A stretch of 64,000 nt of DNA from Candidatus Tumulicola sp. (GTDB taxonomy: Bacteria; Vulcanimicrobiota; Vulcanimicrobiia; Vulcanimicrobiales; Vulcanimicrobiaceae). A program made the translations under genes and the position numbers. This document shows, one piece after another, positions 1 through 8,538 of the stretch. The notes below the pieces were generated by a model that saw only the letters and a program-made list of their open reading frames with translations, was not told the DNA's origin and searched no databases. Location of the stretch: positions 1,364,001 to 1,428,000 of the forward strand of contig DASXDT010000006.1 in NCBI GenBank assembly GCA_036490475.1. The letters run 5' to 3'. The stretch's first letter is position 1. Every line of letters begins with the position of its first letter.

Positions 1-1
1 T

Positions 2-850
2 CCGACGCGCATGCACGTCGTCACGCATCTGTCGGAAAAATACGAGAGCCAACGAACTCCCGAAAACGGCTGGGACGTGTACGAAGCGGGCATGGCGCAA
101 CTTGACGATATCGTCGGATCCGTCATGCAGAAACTCGAGGACGACGGCCTAGAAGACAACACGATCGTCGTGTTCACCACCGACAATGGCGCCGAGAACT
201 TCACCTGGCCCGACGGCGGTCAAACGCCGTTTGCCGGCGGTAAAGGCACCGTACTCGAGGGTGGATTCCGCGTTCCGTGCATCCTGCGTTGGCCCGGAAA
301 AGTGCAGGCGGGTAAAGTCGAAAACGGACTGTTCGCCAGCCTCGATTGGTTCCCGACGTTCGTGGCCGCCGCCGGCGACGCGAACATCGTCAACGAACTG
401 CTGGCCGGCAAACAGCTCGGCGATCGTACGTATAAGGTGCATCTCGACGGCTACAATCAGATGGATCTCATCACCGGCAAAGGGCCGTCGGCGCGTAAGG
501 AGTTCTTCTACTTCGCCGAAGGAACGCTCGGCGCGGTGCGCGTGAACGACTACAAATACCGGTTTATCGACCAGCCCGCCGGCTGGCTCGGCGGTACCGT
601 GAAAGTCGATTGGCCGATTCTGACCAACCTTCGGCTCGATCCGTTCGAACGAACCGGAATGGCCGGCTCGCTCGCCTTCTACAACTGGTTTGCGTACCAG
701 TTCTGGCGCTTCGTGCTGGTGCAAGAGGTCGTCGGGGAACTCGCCAAAACGGCGGTAGCGTTTCCGCCGATGCAGGCGTCGGCGTCCTTCAACCTTGAGG
801 GAGTGAAGGAACAGATCGACAAAGCGATGGCATCGCATACTGGGTCCTAA
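2..850 (+). CDS. Arylsulfatase-type sulfatase, C-terminal part (5' end outside window)
   Basis: This is the 3' portion of an alkaline-phosphatase-superfamily sulfatase, which hydrolyses sulfate esters. The frame is open from the window edge; the first ATG, at base 11, is internal because the preceding codons continue the family sequence. A TTDNGAEN segment near bases 178-200 matches the late metal-binding Asp-Asn of sulfatases, and GGKGTVLEGGFRVP with RWPGKV is the usual downstream block. The Cys/Ser that is converted to formylglycine lies upstream and cannot be checked. The tail ends in FNLEGVKEQIDKAM, as in many arylsulfatases. A CYTH-like gene follows 60 bases on. Substrate unknown. Confidence 0.9.
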   Translation, partial: PTRMHVVTHLSEKYESQRTPENGWDVYEAGMAQLDDIVGSVMQKLEDDGLEDNTIVVFTTDNGAENFTWPDGGQTPFAGGKGTVLEGGFRVPCILRWPGKVQAGKVENGLFASLDWFPTFVAAAGDANIVNELLAGKQLGDRTYKVHLDGYNQMDLITGKGPSARKEFFYFAEGTLGAVRVNDYKYRFIDQPAGWLGGTVKVDWPILTNLRLDPFERTGMAGSLAFYNWFAYQFWRFVLVQEVVGELAKTAVAFPPMQASASFNLEGVKEQIDKAMASHTGS

Positions 851-856
851 GGACCC
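842..856 (+). other. Small hairpin with the sulfatase stop codon as its loop
   Basis: GGGTCC (842-847) pairs perfectly with GGACCC (851-856), and the three-base loop is exactly the TAA stop codon of the sulfatase gene. The stem is short. It may simply add to the downstream hairpin at 869-894. Confidence 0.45.
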
Positions 857-868
857 GACGCTCGCGAA

Positions 869-894
869 AGACGGGTCTCGCACGAGGCCCGTCT
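869..894 (+). terminator. Terminator-like hairpin after sulfatase
   Basis: AGACGGG at 869-875 pairs with CCCGTCT at 888-894, and the stem continues inward (CTC/GAG) to a GCAC loop. There is no uridine tract; it is followed by the Shine-Dalgarno of the next gene. It could attenuate transcription rather than end it. Confidence 0.45.
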
Positions 895-910
895 CTCTCG
901 GAGGGGTGAA

Positions 911-1759
911 ATGAGTAAAACGCACGACAAAGCGCCTGAGAACTCGCTGGTAACGCACCGCGAGTTCAAGTTGCTTTTGAAGCCCGAGAAGTTTCCCAAC
1001 CGTCGCGCGCTGCTTACGTTCAACCAACTGTTGGCGAGCATCGCAAAAAAGCTGGACGTCCACTACGAGCCGGTCGAATCGCTCGATTCGCAGCTTCGCA
1101 TCGTGCAGTTTTATGACACGAAGAATCAAGATCTGCGCAAACACAAACTGATCTTTCGAATCCGCCAGATTCGCCAAGGCGGTTGGCCGGATGAGAGCTG
1201 GGAACTGACGTTCAAGTGTCGAGCGCCAGAGTACGATAAGGCCGCCGGCTTCGACACCGACACGACGCTGAAGAACGTTCAGGTCAAGAAGTTTAAAGAA
1301 GAGCTGATTCGCGGTGACGCGCCCGGATCGATGGAAAGCATTTTTTCCAACAACGTGATCGTCGAATATCCCGAAATCGAGACGGAGTTTCCGATCGGCC
1401 GCCTGGCCAAGGCGTTGCCGCATCTCGGCTCGATCGGGGTGGATCCGGAGGAGACGATGTCGATCGTGGCCGGAGCGAAAGTGTTCGAGATTCAATCCAC
1501 GCTGGGGAATCTGTCGTTCGGACACGGCGTTACCGCGCACGCATCGTTGGCGCTGTGGGCACGCCCGGTGACCGATCGTTTCGAGCCGATGGTCGCCGAG
1601 TTCGGTTTTTCGACGCACTTGGTACGCCGTGATGATAAAGAAGCGAAAGGCCAGGCTGCGGCGGATGCATTCTTTAAAGCGATGCAGGTGCCGCTGCACG
1701 ATTATCTCGCCGAAGGGACCACCAAGACGGCGCTAATTTATGACGACGGAGCTTCTTGA
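911..1759 (+). CDS. CYTH-like (triphosphate tunnel) domain protein
   Basis: A 282-residue soluble protein. The N-terminal HREFKLLLK and a later FYDTKNQDLRKHKLIFRIRQ segment resemble the E-x-K start and the 'yyDT..l.L...LRiR' block of CYTH enzymes, which bind triphosphates or polyphosphate in a beta tunnel. ELTFKCR fits a later tunnel strand. I infer the family from these motifs only; the acidic pairs of the catalytic tunnel are not clear, so activity is uncertain. The start is supported by GGAGGGG upstream of the ATG. The gene overlaps the next one by 20 bases, so the two are probably co-translated. Confidence 0.6.
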   Translation: MSKTHDKAPENSLVTHREFKLLLKPEKFPNRRALLTFNQLLASIAKKLDVHYEPVESLDSQLRIVQFYDTKNQDLRKHKLIFRIRQIRQGGWPDESWELTFKCRAPEYDKAAGFDTDTTLKNVQVKKFKEELIRGDAPGSMESIFSNNVIVEYPEIETEFPIGRLAKALPHLGSIGVDPEETMSIVAGAKVFEIQSTLGNLSFGHGVTAHASLALWARPVTDRFEPMVAEFGFSTHLVRRDDKEAKGQAAADAFFKAMQVPLHDYLAEGTTKTALIYDDGAS

Positions 1760-2585
1760 CGAGTCGGTCCTACGCGACCCCACCGAACGGCCGATATTTT
1801 TTGCATCGGTAGCGTTCAACTTCGTCCTCATGGCGTTCGCGATCGCGCTGATATTTTATCAGCCGGCGTGGTTGCGAACGCATCCCGTCATCGCGAAGGA
1901 TATCGGGTTCCTGCGGGTCTTGGCGGTTACCGCGTTGATCGGAATACCGTTGCTGGTGCTGAACCGCAACCGCCGCGAGGCGGCGATTCGCGGCAGCTCG
2001 GTGCGTCTGTCCGAGAATCAGTTTCCCGAAATTTATGCGATATTGAAAGCGCATTGCGAGCGACTCGGGATGGAGCATCCTCCCGAGCTGTTTTTGACGG
2101 GAAGCACGATTCAGCCGTATTCGCAGACGTTTTCATCGTGGCACGAAAACTACATCGTGTTGCATCAAGTGATCATGGATATCGACGACCGCAAAACGCT
2201 CGACGTCGTTTCGTTCGTGTTGGCGCACGAGCTGGGCGCGATCCGGCTTCGGCAAACGAGTATCTGGAACGAGATGATGCTCACGTACCTGTCGTCGATC
2301 AAATGGCTGCGCAGTCCACTCGACCGCGCGCGGACCTATTCGCGGGACAGATATGGCGCTGCACTCTCGCCCACTGGATTTCGCGGCTTGCTGGTGAACG
2401 CCGTGGGTCGCCGGTTGATGAATCGCGTCGATGTCGACGATTACCTCGCACAGGCGCGTAACTACGGAGGTCTGTGGTCGGGGCTGAACATCCTGTTCGA
2501 GAGCAAGCCGCAGGTTTTCGTACGTCTACAGCGATTGCGCGCTGCAGGGTATCGGTATTTGCCTCCGGAGCCGCCGCCCGCCTGA
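1740..2585 (+). CDS. M48-like membrane protein with an incomplete zinc motif
   Basis: A 281-residue protein with two N-terminal transmembrane segments (about residues 18-40 and 55-75), then a region like M48 peptidases: RLSENQFPEIYAILKAHCERLG, then FVLAHELGAIRL where active enzymes have HELGH. The second zinc histidine of HExxH is replaced by Ala, so by family knowledge it should not bind zinc normally. It may be a pseudo-peptidase or scaffold. The ATG overlaps the end of the CYTH-like gene by 20 bases. It is followed 21 bases later by the NRAMP-like gene, suggesting one transcript. Confidence 0.65.
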   Translation: MTTELLDESVLRDPTERPIFFASVAFNFVLMAFAIALIFYQPAWLRTHPVIAKDIGFLRVLAVTALIGIPLLVLNRNRREAAIRGSSVRLSENQFPEIYAILKAHCERLGMEHPPELFLTGSTIQPYSQTFSSWHENYIVLHQVIMDIDDRKTLDVVSFVLAHELGAIRLRQTSIWNEMMLTYLSSIKWLRSPLDRARTYSRDRYGAALSPTGFRGLLVNAVGRRLMNRVDVDDYLAQARNYGGLWSGLNILFESKPQVFVRLQRLRAAGYRYLPPEPPPA

Positions 2586-2606
2586 CGTGCGCTGCATGAT
2601 AGCGGT

Positions 2607-3887
2607 ATGCCCGTAGAGTCCGTTGTCAAAGAGGGCGTCGACGCGACGGCGAGCGCAGTCGTGACGCGCCGCCGCATGCACTTCGTGCGCGGGTTCGGAC
2701 CGGGCCTCGTGTCGGGCGCGTCGGCCAACGATCCGACGACTGTCGGTTCGATCGCGGTCGTCGGCGCGGCAACGGGCTATGCGATGGGCTGGCTTGTGGT
2801 GCTGCTGTTGCCGCTGCTGGCAATCGTCCAGTCGATTGCGGCGTCGGTTGCGACGGTATCGCAGAAGAGCTTGCAACAGGCGATTATCGATACGCTTGGC
2901 CGCCGAGCTGCCGTGGCTGCGGCGCTGTCGATCGTTGTGGTCAGTTTGTTCACGTTGGGCGCCGATATTCAGGCCGGCGCGCAAGCGTTGTCGATCATTT
3001 GCGGCGGTATTCCGTACCAGCTATTCGTTATTCCGCTGGTCGTCGTCGCCGGGTGGTTGTTGGCAACGAAATCGTATATGCGCGTCGAGCGTATTTTGGC
3101 GTGTTTTACGCCGGTATTTTTGTGTTACTTGGTGAGTGCGATTTTGGCGCGTCCCAACTGGGGTGACGTGCTGCGTGGTATCTTGGTGCCGCACATCGCG
3201 TTCACTCCGTTGTTTTTAACCGGAGCGATTGCGCTGCTTGGAACGACGCTCACCGGTTACGTCTATTTTTGGGAGTCGATCGAAGTGGCCGAGCGTCACC
3301 CGCGTCCCGGCGACGCCGCGAAGATGAGCGCCGACGCCGCAATCGGCATCGTGGTCGCGGGCTCGAGCTTTCTGTTTATCTTGGTTGCGACTGCGGCGAC
3401 GGCCGGCGTGCATCATCTTCCGATGCAGAGTGCGACGGATGCTGCGGTTGCGCTCAAGCCGCTGGCCGGACCGGCAAGTCAGATTCTGTTCGGCGTCGGG
3501 CTTCTCGCTTCGGCTGCGATCGCGATTCCAATTATATCTGCGACGAACGGGTATGTTATCGCGCAGACGCTTGGTCTTCCGGCCGGCTTGAGGCATGGGG
3601 TTCGCGAGGCGCGTGTGTTTTACGGCGTGATCTTTGCGTCGCTGGCCGTGTCGTCGGCGTTGGCGCTGGCACCGATCAGCACGATGTGGCTGCTGTACTG
3701 GGCGTCGGTCGCGGCCGGAATCGCAACACCGGTTACGCTGGTGATGGTAATGATGGTCGCTACGAATCGGAAGGCGATGCATGGCCGCCCGGTCAGTCCG
3801 CTGCTAGCCTGCGGCGGTTGGGCGGTGACCGGAATCGTAACGCTTTCGGCCGGCGCGTTTATTTGGTCGATTTTGCCGCGGCATTGA
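2607..3887 (+). CDS. NRAMP-superfamily transporter (non-canonical)
   Basis: A 426-residue polytopic membrane protein with about 11 hydrophobic segments. The segment GPGLVSGASANDPTTVGS is the TM1 signature region of the NRAMP superfamily. Classical Mn/Fe carriers have DPGN here and this one has NDPT, as in the divergent NRAMP-related branch. TM6 reads LLGTTLTGYVYFWES instead of a Met-Pro-His type motif. Divalent-metal transport is therefore possible but not certain; substrates in the divergent branch vary. It ends 9 bases from a convergent gene. Confidence 0.75.
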   Translation: MPVESVVKEGVDATASAVVTRRRMHFVRGFGPGLVSGASANDPTTVGSIAVVGAATGYAMGWLVVLLLPLLAIVQSIAASVATVSQKSLQQAIIDTLGRRAAVAAALSIVVVSLFTLGADIQAGAQALSIICGGIPYQLFVIPLVVVAGWLLATKSYMRVERILACFTPVFLCYLVSAILARPNWGDVLRGILVPHIAFTPLFLTGAIALLGTTLTGYVYFWESIEVAERHPRPGDAAKMSADAAIGIVVAGSSFLFILVATAATAGVHHLPMQSATDAAVALKPLAGPASQILFGVGLLASAAIAIPIISATNGYVIAQTLGLPAGLRHGVREARVFYGVIFASLAVSSALALAPISTMWLLYWASVAAGIATPVTLVMVMMVATNRKAMHGRPVSPLLACGGWAVTGIVTLSAGAFIWSILPRH

Positions 3888-3896
3888 TGGCCGAGG

Positions 3897-4361
3897 CTAG
3901 CGTGCTTCCAAGTCGGTTTTCCAAAGCCGGGTCATGACGAGGAACAAGAACGCGGTGCTTGTCCCAAAAAGCAACATGCCATCGCCGGCCTCGGCCGCGC
4001 CCATCATTCGCCATTCTCGAACCGCTGTGAGACCGGAAGACCCGCGCGTCGTCATCGAGTCGACCGAATAAAGCGTGGCATCGGCTGCAGAGCTGAAAGC
4101 ATTGAGGTGTACGTATGCGAGGGCCCATACGAAACACTCGACGCCATGAAGCACGGCTAGCCCGAGGGCGACGATTACGAGGAGGGCTATCGCCGTCGGG
4201 GTCCCCGTAAGATACGGACGGCGTGAATCTACCAGCTTGTGTCGAAACCGCGCGACCGCATTCGCAATCGAACCGATACCCACAATATGAATGGTGATCG
4301 TGATCGCGATGAGTCCGAAGCTCCAGGACAAGCTTGCATCCCACGCGGTCCAGTTATGCAT
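3897..4361 (-). CDS. Small ion-channel-like membrane protein lacking a K+ filter
   Basis: A 154-residue protein with four predicted membrane segments. The layout (DATLYSVDSMTTRGSSGL before the last helix) parallels small two-helix-pore K+ channel relatives, in which a TTxGYGD filter follows 'YFSVVTFTT'. Here the filter is TTRGSSGL, so selective K+ conduction is unlikely. It may be a structural relative with another role. The start at 4361 is preceded by TATAAA (4373-4368) with a 6-base gap, so the mRNA may be leaderless, although AAGG also lies just before the ATG. Confidence 0.6.
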   Translation of the reverse strand: MHNWTAWDASLSWSFGLIAITITIHIVGIGSIANAVARFRHKLVDSRRPYLTGTPTAIALLVIVALGLAVLHGVECFVWALAYVHLNAFSSAADATLYSVDSMTTRGSSGLTAVREWRMMGAAEAGDGMLLFGTSTAFLFLVMTRLWKTDLEAR

Positions 4362-4507
4362 CCTTAATTTATAGCAGGCCGCTGCAGTGTCGTTATATCC
4401 TAAAATCGCAAACGCGAAGGTTTATCTGGTCGCGAGCCCCTGAATCTGGTGCCAAGGCTTGTCGGGACACGCGAAAATAGAGGGTGACAAGGTCGCGTGA
4501 GAAGTGC

Positions 4508-5100
4508 TCAAAGTGTATGCGTCTTTAGCTCTCGATATTCTGTTATCGCGTTGCCATCCCACACTAGTTCGAGCTCGCGAGCCGTTCCTTTTACACTTCG
4601 AACCGCGGCGGGCTTGAACGTCGCGTAACAAGTGCCGCCTGGCGATCGAACGCTGTCATACCAAATACCCTGCCGACCACTGGCGCGCGCCCTTGCGCCG
4701 AATGCTTGTGCGGTGTCGGCTCCGCCGCTTCGGATGTCCAGATGATCCGAATCATCCAGCGTAAGCTGCAGTTCGTATCGCGGCACGATAATCGGATCTG
4801 CGAATCCCGCGGCCCGCAGATAACGCGCGGCGTGATAGCTCGACTCTCGCACCGCAACGATAAACGCGTCCGCGGTATAGAAAACGCCGTACGTTCCAGG
4901 CGAGAAGCGGCTCTGCCCGATGATGAGGAACGGCGCCATTACCACCGAGGCGCGCGGGCCGAGATATCTGTCTTCGGGGGCACCAACGAGAGGTTACCGC
5001 GTGCATCCACGGCGAGCGGATCTTCAGGCTGTTCGGCGAGATCCGCGAGAGCGGCGAGCGGAGGTCGCGGGTCAGGTACAACCCGATGGACCTTTACCAA
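4508..5100 (-). pseudogene. RES-domain toxin (ParT/MbcT type), single-base frameshift
   Basis: RES toxins attack NAD or ADP-ribosylate host enzymes and are neutralised by Xre/MbcA/ParS antitoxins. The C-terminal frame (4508-4945) carries VMAPFLIIGQSRFSPGTYG, the VRESSYH segment and SVRSPGGTC, all typical of the family. The N-terminal frame, from about 5100, carries VHRVVPDPRPP and LSLVPP. The two join in the expected order (LVPPEDRYLGPRASVVMAPF) only if one C is added to the five-C run complementary to 4976-4980, giving 197 residues. The proposed TTG start overlaps the antitoxin stop. Either the toxin is inactivated or a homopolymer base was lost in assembly. Confidence 0.8.
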
Positions 5101-5309
5101 CCTTGGCGAGCGCGGTCGAGATAGGTTCGCACGAAGACGAGATCTTGCACGTAGCCATGTAACATGCGCTGTAATGGTGGCCGGCCGCCGAAGTCGGCGT
5201 TGTCTCGTTTGAGCCACGTGCGGGCCGGCTCGCCTCGCCCGAAGATCGCTGCAAGATCTTCCCATATCGCGATCAGGTGCGAGATTCGCTCTAGCGTGTC
5301 GGAGCGCAT
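5094..5309 (-). CDS. MbcA/ParS/Xre-type antitoxin, toxin-binding domain only
   Basis: A 71-residue protein. ARTWLKRDNADFGGRPPLQ followed by HGYVQDLVFVRTYLDR matches the DUF2384 toxin-binding domain, which plugs the RES toxin active site. Typical partners have an additional N-terminal helix-turn-helix of 60-80 residues; none is present, because an in-frame TAG, the stop codon of the protease gene at 5346-5348, closes the frame just upstream. It is either a truncated antitoxin or one acting without DNA autoregulation. The stop overlaps the toxin start, as usual for this pair. Confidence 0.75.
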   Translation of the reverse strand: MRSDTLERISHLIAIWEDLAAIFGRGEPARTWLKRDNADFGGRPPLQRMLHGYVQDLVFVRTYLDRARQGW

Positions 5310-5345
5310 CTGGTCGGGGCGGCGTTCGCGGAACCATCTCCAACG

Positions 5346-7121
5346 CTACAGCGCGTCGTTTGCCAGGATCAAATCGATCGTGTGCGTTGTGGCGCCGTCC
5401 TGAATCGCAAGGCTAACCTGCGATCCGACGGGGCCGGTTTCTAGCTGGTACCAGGCGCCGTCGGCAAGTTGCTGGCGATTTTGGCCGTTGATGCTAACGA
5501 CGACTTGACCGACTCGTAGGCCCGCTCTGGATGCGGCGGTGTTCGGATAAACCGTGCGCACTTTCCAGCCGGCGCCGTTCGCGCTGAGATCGATGCCGAC
5601 GCGATTGAATACATCTGGATTGCCGTAGTTCGCGTTCGGTTGAAACACGATGTAACGATCCGCGTAGTCGAACGTCAGGTTGAACTTCTGAAGAATACCG
5701 ATGCCGACGTTTGCCGACACGTATCGATTGGCGTCGAAACCGAACTCTTGCGTCGAGATGCGCGTCACGGGTTTGGTGACGCTCACCGCAGGACGTCCGG
5801 TACTATCGTCGAGCGACACCGTGCCGGCTCGATCGGCCCACACACCGTGCGTTGCCCCGATCGAAGTTCCACCGTAGGGCAAATGCGCATTATATTTCTT
5901 TATCAAATCGTATCGTCGCGCGAACGGGGCAGTCAGCAACAACGACGAGTCATCGCCGGTATCGATGGCAAGGTGCGCGGAGATCCCGTCGATCGAGCCG
6001 GTGACTTCCGGTTGGTTGTCCTGAAAATGGAATGGAATCTTGATGCCCGTGCCGTCGAACCGATATTGCGACGGTGGCGTCAGCGTCATCTGCATCTTGT
6101 CGAAATCCAGCGCAACGACGTATCGCTGCAGCACTTCCAAACCAACGAGCATACGCTCCGGGTAACGGTTGAAGAGCGGAAAGCTCGAGAATTGTTGCGG
6201 GCCAATTTTTGCGTCGCCGACCGATACCGAATCGATCGCACCCGAAGACGAGGCGATCGACCCCTCGCCGCCGCCGGATTCGCGGCCACCGCCGTGCGCG
6301 ATGAGCTTGAGGTGTTGCAGCAACGCGGGCGGAATTATGAGCGATCCGCCGGTGTCGAACTCGGCATCGAACGGCCCTTGGCCGTTGAGATACACCGGAA
6401 CCAACAGCTTTTCATTGACCACGCGAAACGGTACGGTAACCGGATGTTCGGCGATGTCGGTTTTCGGCAACGGCGGAATCGCGAACGCATCCTCGGCGAA
6501 CGCGGCGTTGATCTCGACGTTCGCGAGATGGACGGTGTCGCCGTCGCTTTGCACGGCGAACGGAAGGCGAATGCCCTCAACCCAACGGTAATCCGAGAAC
6601 GTCGTCGTGTCGATCTCTTCGGCGCCGCGTTCGACGTCGCGCGCGATGAGGTGGGTTCGAGCGTCGATCCACAACGTAAAGGGCCGTCCGTCCTCGGGCG
6701 TGATTTGGATCGTATCGAACGTGGTGCCGCGATCGACTTGTCTGCCTGCGTACGCGATCGTTCCCGGATGGCGCGATACAAACCACCACGCGCGTTCGGT
6801 GCGATAACTGTCATTCGCAGCCGATAGCTGTGAGTCGCGGTCGCCAAGCACGTACGCGATGCCGCTTTTGCCTTGCGTCCAGCGCGAAATGCCGTCGAAG
6901 CCGTCGGCGCCGGTGCCGCTGCGCTCCACGAACCGCCCCGCAACGACGTCGTCGAGTTCCACGAGGCCGGAGTCGTATCGAAATCGCAGGCTCTTGACCG
7001 CGGCCCAACGATCGCCGCCGCTTGCAGCGTACGCCTGTTGTAACACGCGCGTGGCACGGTCGGCGGAAAGGTTCAGCTGGGGTTGGGTGGTCGCCACGAC
7101 GGCCGCAAGCAGAAGACTCAT
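5346..7121 (-). CDS. Exported twin-domain retropepsin-like aspartyl protease with PDZ domain
   Basis: A 591-residue protein that starts with a short hydrophobic export segment. Residues 20-220 resemble an outer-membrane-lipoprotein-like beta region. Two retropepsin-type sites follow: FDTGGS near residue 255 and IDTGDDSS near 386, the two Asp-Thr-Gly loops expected for a pepsin-like pair within one chain. A PDZ domain (YPNTAASRAGLRVGQVVVSINGQ) occupies about 500-585. Function is probably periplasmic or extracellular proteolysis. The same architecture recurs at 25680-27488, so these are paralogues. The ParS-like antitoxin lies 37 bases downstream. Confidence 0.8.
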   Translation of the reverse strand: MSLLLAAVVATTQPQLNLSADRATRVLQQAYAASGGDRWAAVKSLRFRYDSGLVELDDVVAGRFVERSGTGADGFDGISRWTQGKSGIAYVLGDRDSQLSAANDSYRTERAWWFVSRHPGTIAYAGRQVDRGTTFDTIQITPEDGRPFTLWIDARTHLIARDVERGAEEIDTTTFSDYRWVEGIRLPFAVQSDGDTVHLANVEINAAFAEDAFAIPPLPKTDIAEHPVTVPFRVVNEKLLVPVYLNGQGPFDAEFDTGGSLIIPPALLQHLKLIAHGGGRESGGGEGSIASSSGAIDSVSVGDAKIGPQQFSSFPLFNRYPERMLVGLEVLQRYVVALDFDKMQMTLTPPSQYRFDGTGIKIPFHFQDNQPEVTGSIDGISAHLAIDTGDDSSLLLTAPFARRYDLIKKYNAHLPYGGTSIGATHGVWADRAGTVSLDDSTGRPAVSVTKPVTRISTQEFGFDANRYVSANVGIGILQKFNLTFDYADRYIVFQPNANYGNPDVFNRVGIDLSANGAGWKVRTVYPNTAASRAGLRVGQVVVSINGQNRQQLADGAWYQLETGPVGSQVSLAIQDGATTHTIDLILANDAL

Positions 7122-7166
7122 TGCATCCAGTGTGCCACGCCAGCCACTAGGGCGTCTTGAACAAAC

Positions 7167-7970
7167 TCAACGTTTTCTGGTCTGACGATACGCTCCGGGC
7201 GATATCCCGATCGTTGCGCGAAAGACCCGCGTGAAGTGGCTTTGGTCCGAAAAACCAGCCGATTGTGCGATCGTCGAGAGCGGAAGATCGCTCGTTGCTA
7301 AGGCCTCGCACGCGCGCCGCGCGCGAAGGACGCGCAAGTAACCGGCAACCGTACACCTGAATGTGCGGCGAAACTCTCGCGCAACGTGCACGGGGTGCAC
7401 GCCGGCGACATTGGCTAAATCGTCCATCGAAATGCGTCGCTCGGTGGTTTCGTGCAGCGCGTCGACGACGCGGCTTAGCCACTTATGATTCCGTTCGTTT
7501 GAGACGCGATCGCAGAACGCCGTGACGAACGCTTCTAGGACCAGGCTTTCTAATGCCAGCGAGGATGCGTCATCGTTACGATGCAACTCCGTTTCGATTG
7601 CGTTGGCTAACCTACTGTAGCTGTTCGAGCGCTGCTCGAATGGCTGTTGTAATACCGGCGCGATATCATTCAGAAGACGCGCGCGCGCCGGGTCGAACTC
7701 GACGTTGAGCAGTCGTACTCCAGAAGGCCCGTGAACGTTCGAGTGGCGCTCGCCCGCTGGGTGCACGATCAGCATGTCCGGTTCGCACCAGCGCTCCCGC
7801 TTTTCGAACGTTTCGCGATAGTGCCCGTGCCGCACGAACGTTATGTTGGTCGAAGCATGCTCGTGCGGCGGCAGCGCGCTTGCGGGGCGATACTGTGTCG
7901 TCGTAAAACGCAAACCGGCTTCGAGAGAACGACTAACATCCGGAGTTCCAAGGAGGTCGCTTTGCTGCAC
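7167..7970 (-). CDS. AraC-family transcriptional regulator
   Basis: A 267-residue regulator. The N-terminal half looks like a cupin sensor (HEHASTNITFVRHGHYRE, then a PAGERHSN turn). The C-terminal 100 residues contain the two AraC helix-turn-helix motifs: ISMDDLANVAGVHPVHVAREF and LSTIAQSAGFSDQSHFTRVF, ending in GISPGAYR. The start is uncertain; the first codon used here is GTG at 7970. A paralogue with the same layout is at 20707-21438. The target is unknown. It lies 45 bases upstream of the aspartyl protease gene on the same strand, so it may regulate that gene. Confidence 0.9.
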   Translation of the reverse strand: MQQSDLLGTPDVSRSLEAGLRFTTTQYRPASALPPHEHASTNITFVRHGHYRETFEKRERWCEPDMLIVHPAGERHSNVHGPSGVRLLNVEFDPARARLLNDIAPVLQQPFEQRSNSYSRLANAIETELHRNDDASSLALESLVLEAFVTAFCDRVSNERNHKWLSRVVDALHETTERRISMDDLANVAGVHPVHVAREFRRTFRCTVAGYLRVLRARRACEALATSDLPLSTIAQSAGFSDQSHFTRVFRATIGISPGAYRQTRKR

Positions 7971-8077
7971 GCCGACAGATTTCCGCGGGCCGCTGGCGAG
8001 TCCCGCGAGGCGGTGACAAGGCCGCTTCGAGGCAAAGGCGCTTGATCAGGAGCTGCGGAGGGAACGAAAGCGATCTT

Positions 8078-8236
8078 ATGAGCAATGACAAGCCCGACCA
8101 GCCCGACCAGCCCGATCCCCAGAGTGAAGGTACTGGAATGCAGAAGAACGCCGGACGCCTACGAGATGGCGGCGGCGATATCGATCCAAAAAATGCGGCG
8201 CGAGAAGCGTCGGAGGGCGACGAAAAGTCTTCCTGA
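8078..8236 (+). CDS. Small acidic hydrophilic protein
   Basis: A possible 52-residue protein beginning MSNDKPDQPDQPD. It is rich in Asp, Gln, Pro and Gly, with no hydrophobic segment and a short DQP-type repeat at the N-terminus. It resembles small stress-associated hydrophilic proteins in composition only. An upstream TTG at 8042 would extend it by 12 residues. No strong Shine-Dalgarno is visible at either start. I do not recognise a family. Confidence 0.4.
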   Translation: MSNDKPDQPDQPDPQSEGTGMQKNAGRLRDGGGDIDPKNAAREASEGDEKSS

Positions 8237-8251
8237 CGGACTAGAGAAAAC

Positions 8252-8267
8252 GGACTAAGTCTAGTCC
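8252..8267. repeat. Interrupted palindrome GGACTA-N4-TAGTCC, copy 1
   Basis: GGACTAAGTCTAGTCC has perfect 6-base arms around AGTC. The identical 16 bases occur again at 8425-8440, and a half-site GGACTAG lies at 8238-8244. It is likely an operator for a dimeric regulator. Confidence 0.6.
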
Positions 8268-8424
8268 ACTCGTTCACAAAAAAATGACGCAATCTTAACC
8301 GTTTTTCGTCGCTTTTTCAGGCGTTTGCATTCATGCGCGGGTCTCGTTCAGCGCGAAAAGGGGACAACGTGGATCAGCGGTCGGATTTTGCGACGCGAAA
8401 CTCATTTCTAAAATGTGAACTGGT

Positions 8425-8440
8425 GGACTAAGTCTAGTCC
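8425..8440. repeat. Interrupted palindrome GGACTA-N4-TAGTCC, copy 2
   Basis: An exact second copy of the 8252-8267 element, 173 bases further on, still upstream of the hydrolase promoter. Identity of arms and spacer suggests selection for protein binding rather than chance. Confidence 0.6.
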
Positions 8441-8538
8441 GAATTCCACACAGCGCGCCGATGCCATCAGGGAGCTTGCTCAAGCCAATGCTCTGTTCTT
8501 AATTAGCCCGCCACGCGGTCTAACAGGAGAGGGCTCGC

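Noticed and set aside
149-1699. Long open frame of about 516 codons on the minus strand
   Set aside because: It lies antisense to the sulfatase and CYTH-like genes, which have recognisable motifs. High GC content gives long antisense frames, and its translation is low-complexity and Arg/His-rich.
5640-6827. Open frame of 395 codons on the plus strand
   Set aside because: Antisense to the aspartyl protease, Arg-rich, no motif.
8098-8118. Short tandem repeat (GACCAGCCC units)
   Set aside because: It codes for the DQP repeats of the small protein; three units only and no spacers, so not a CRISPR or a regulatory array.
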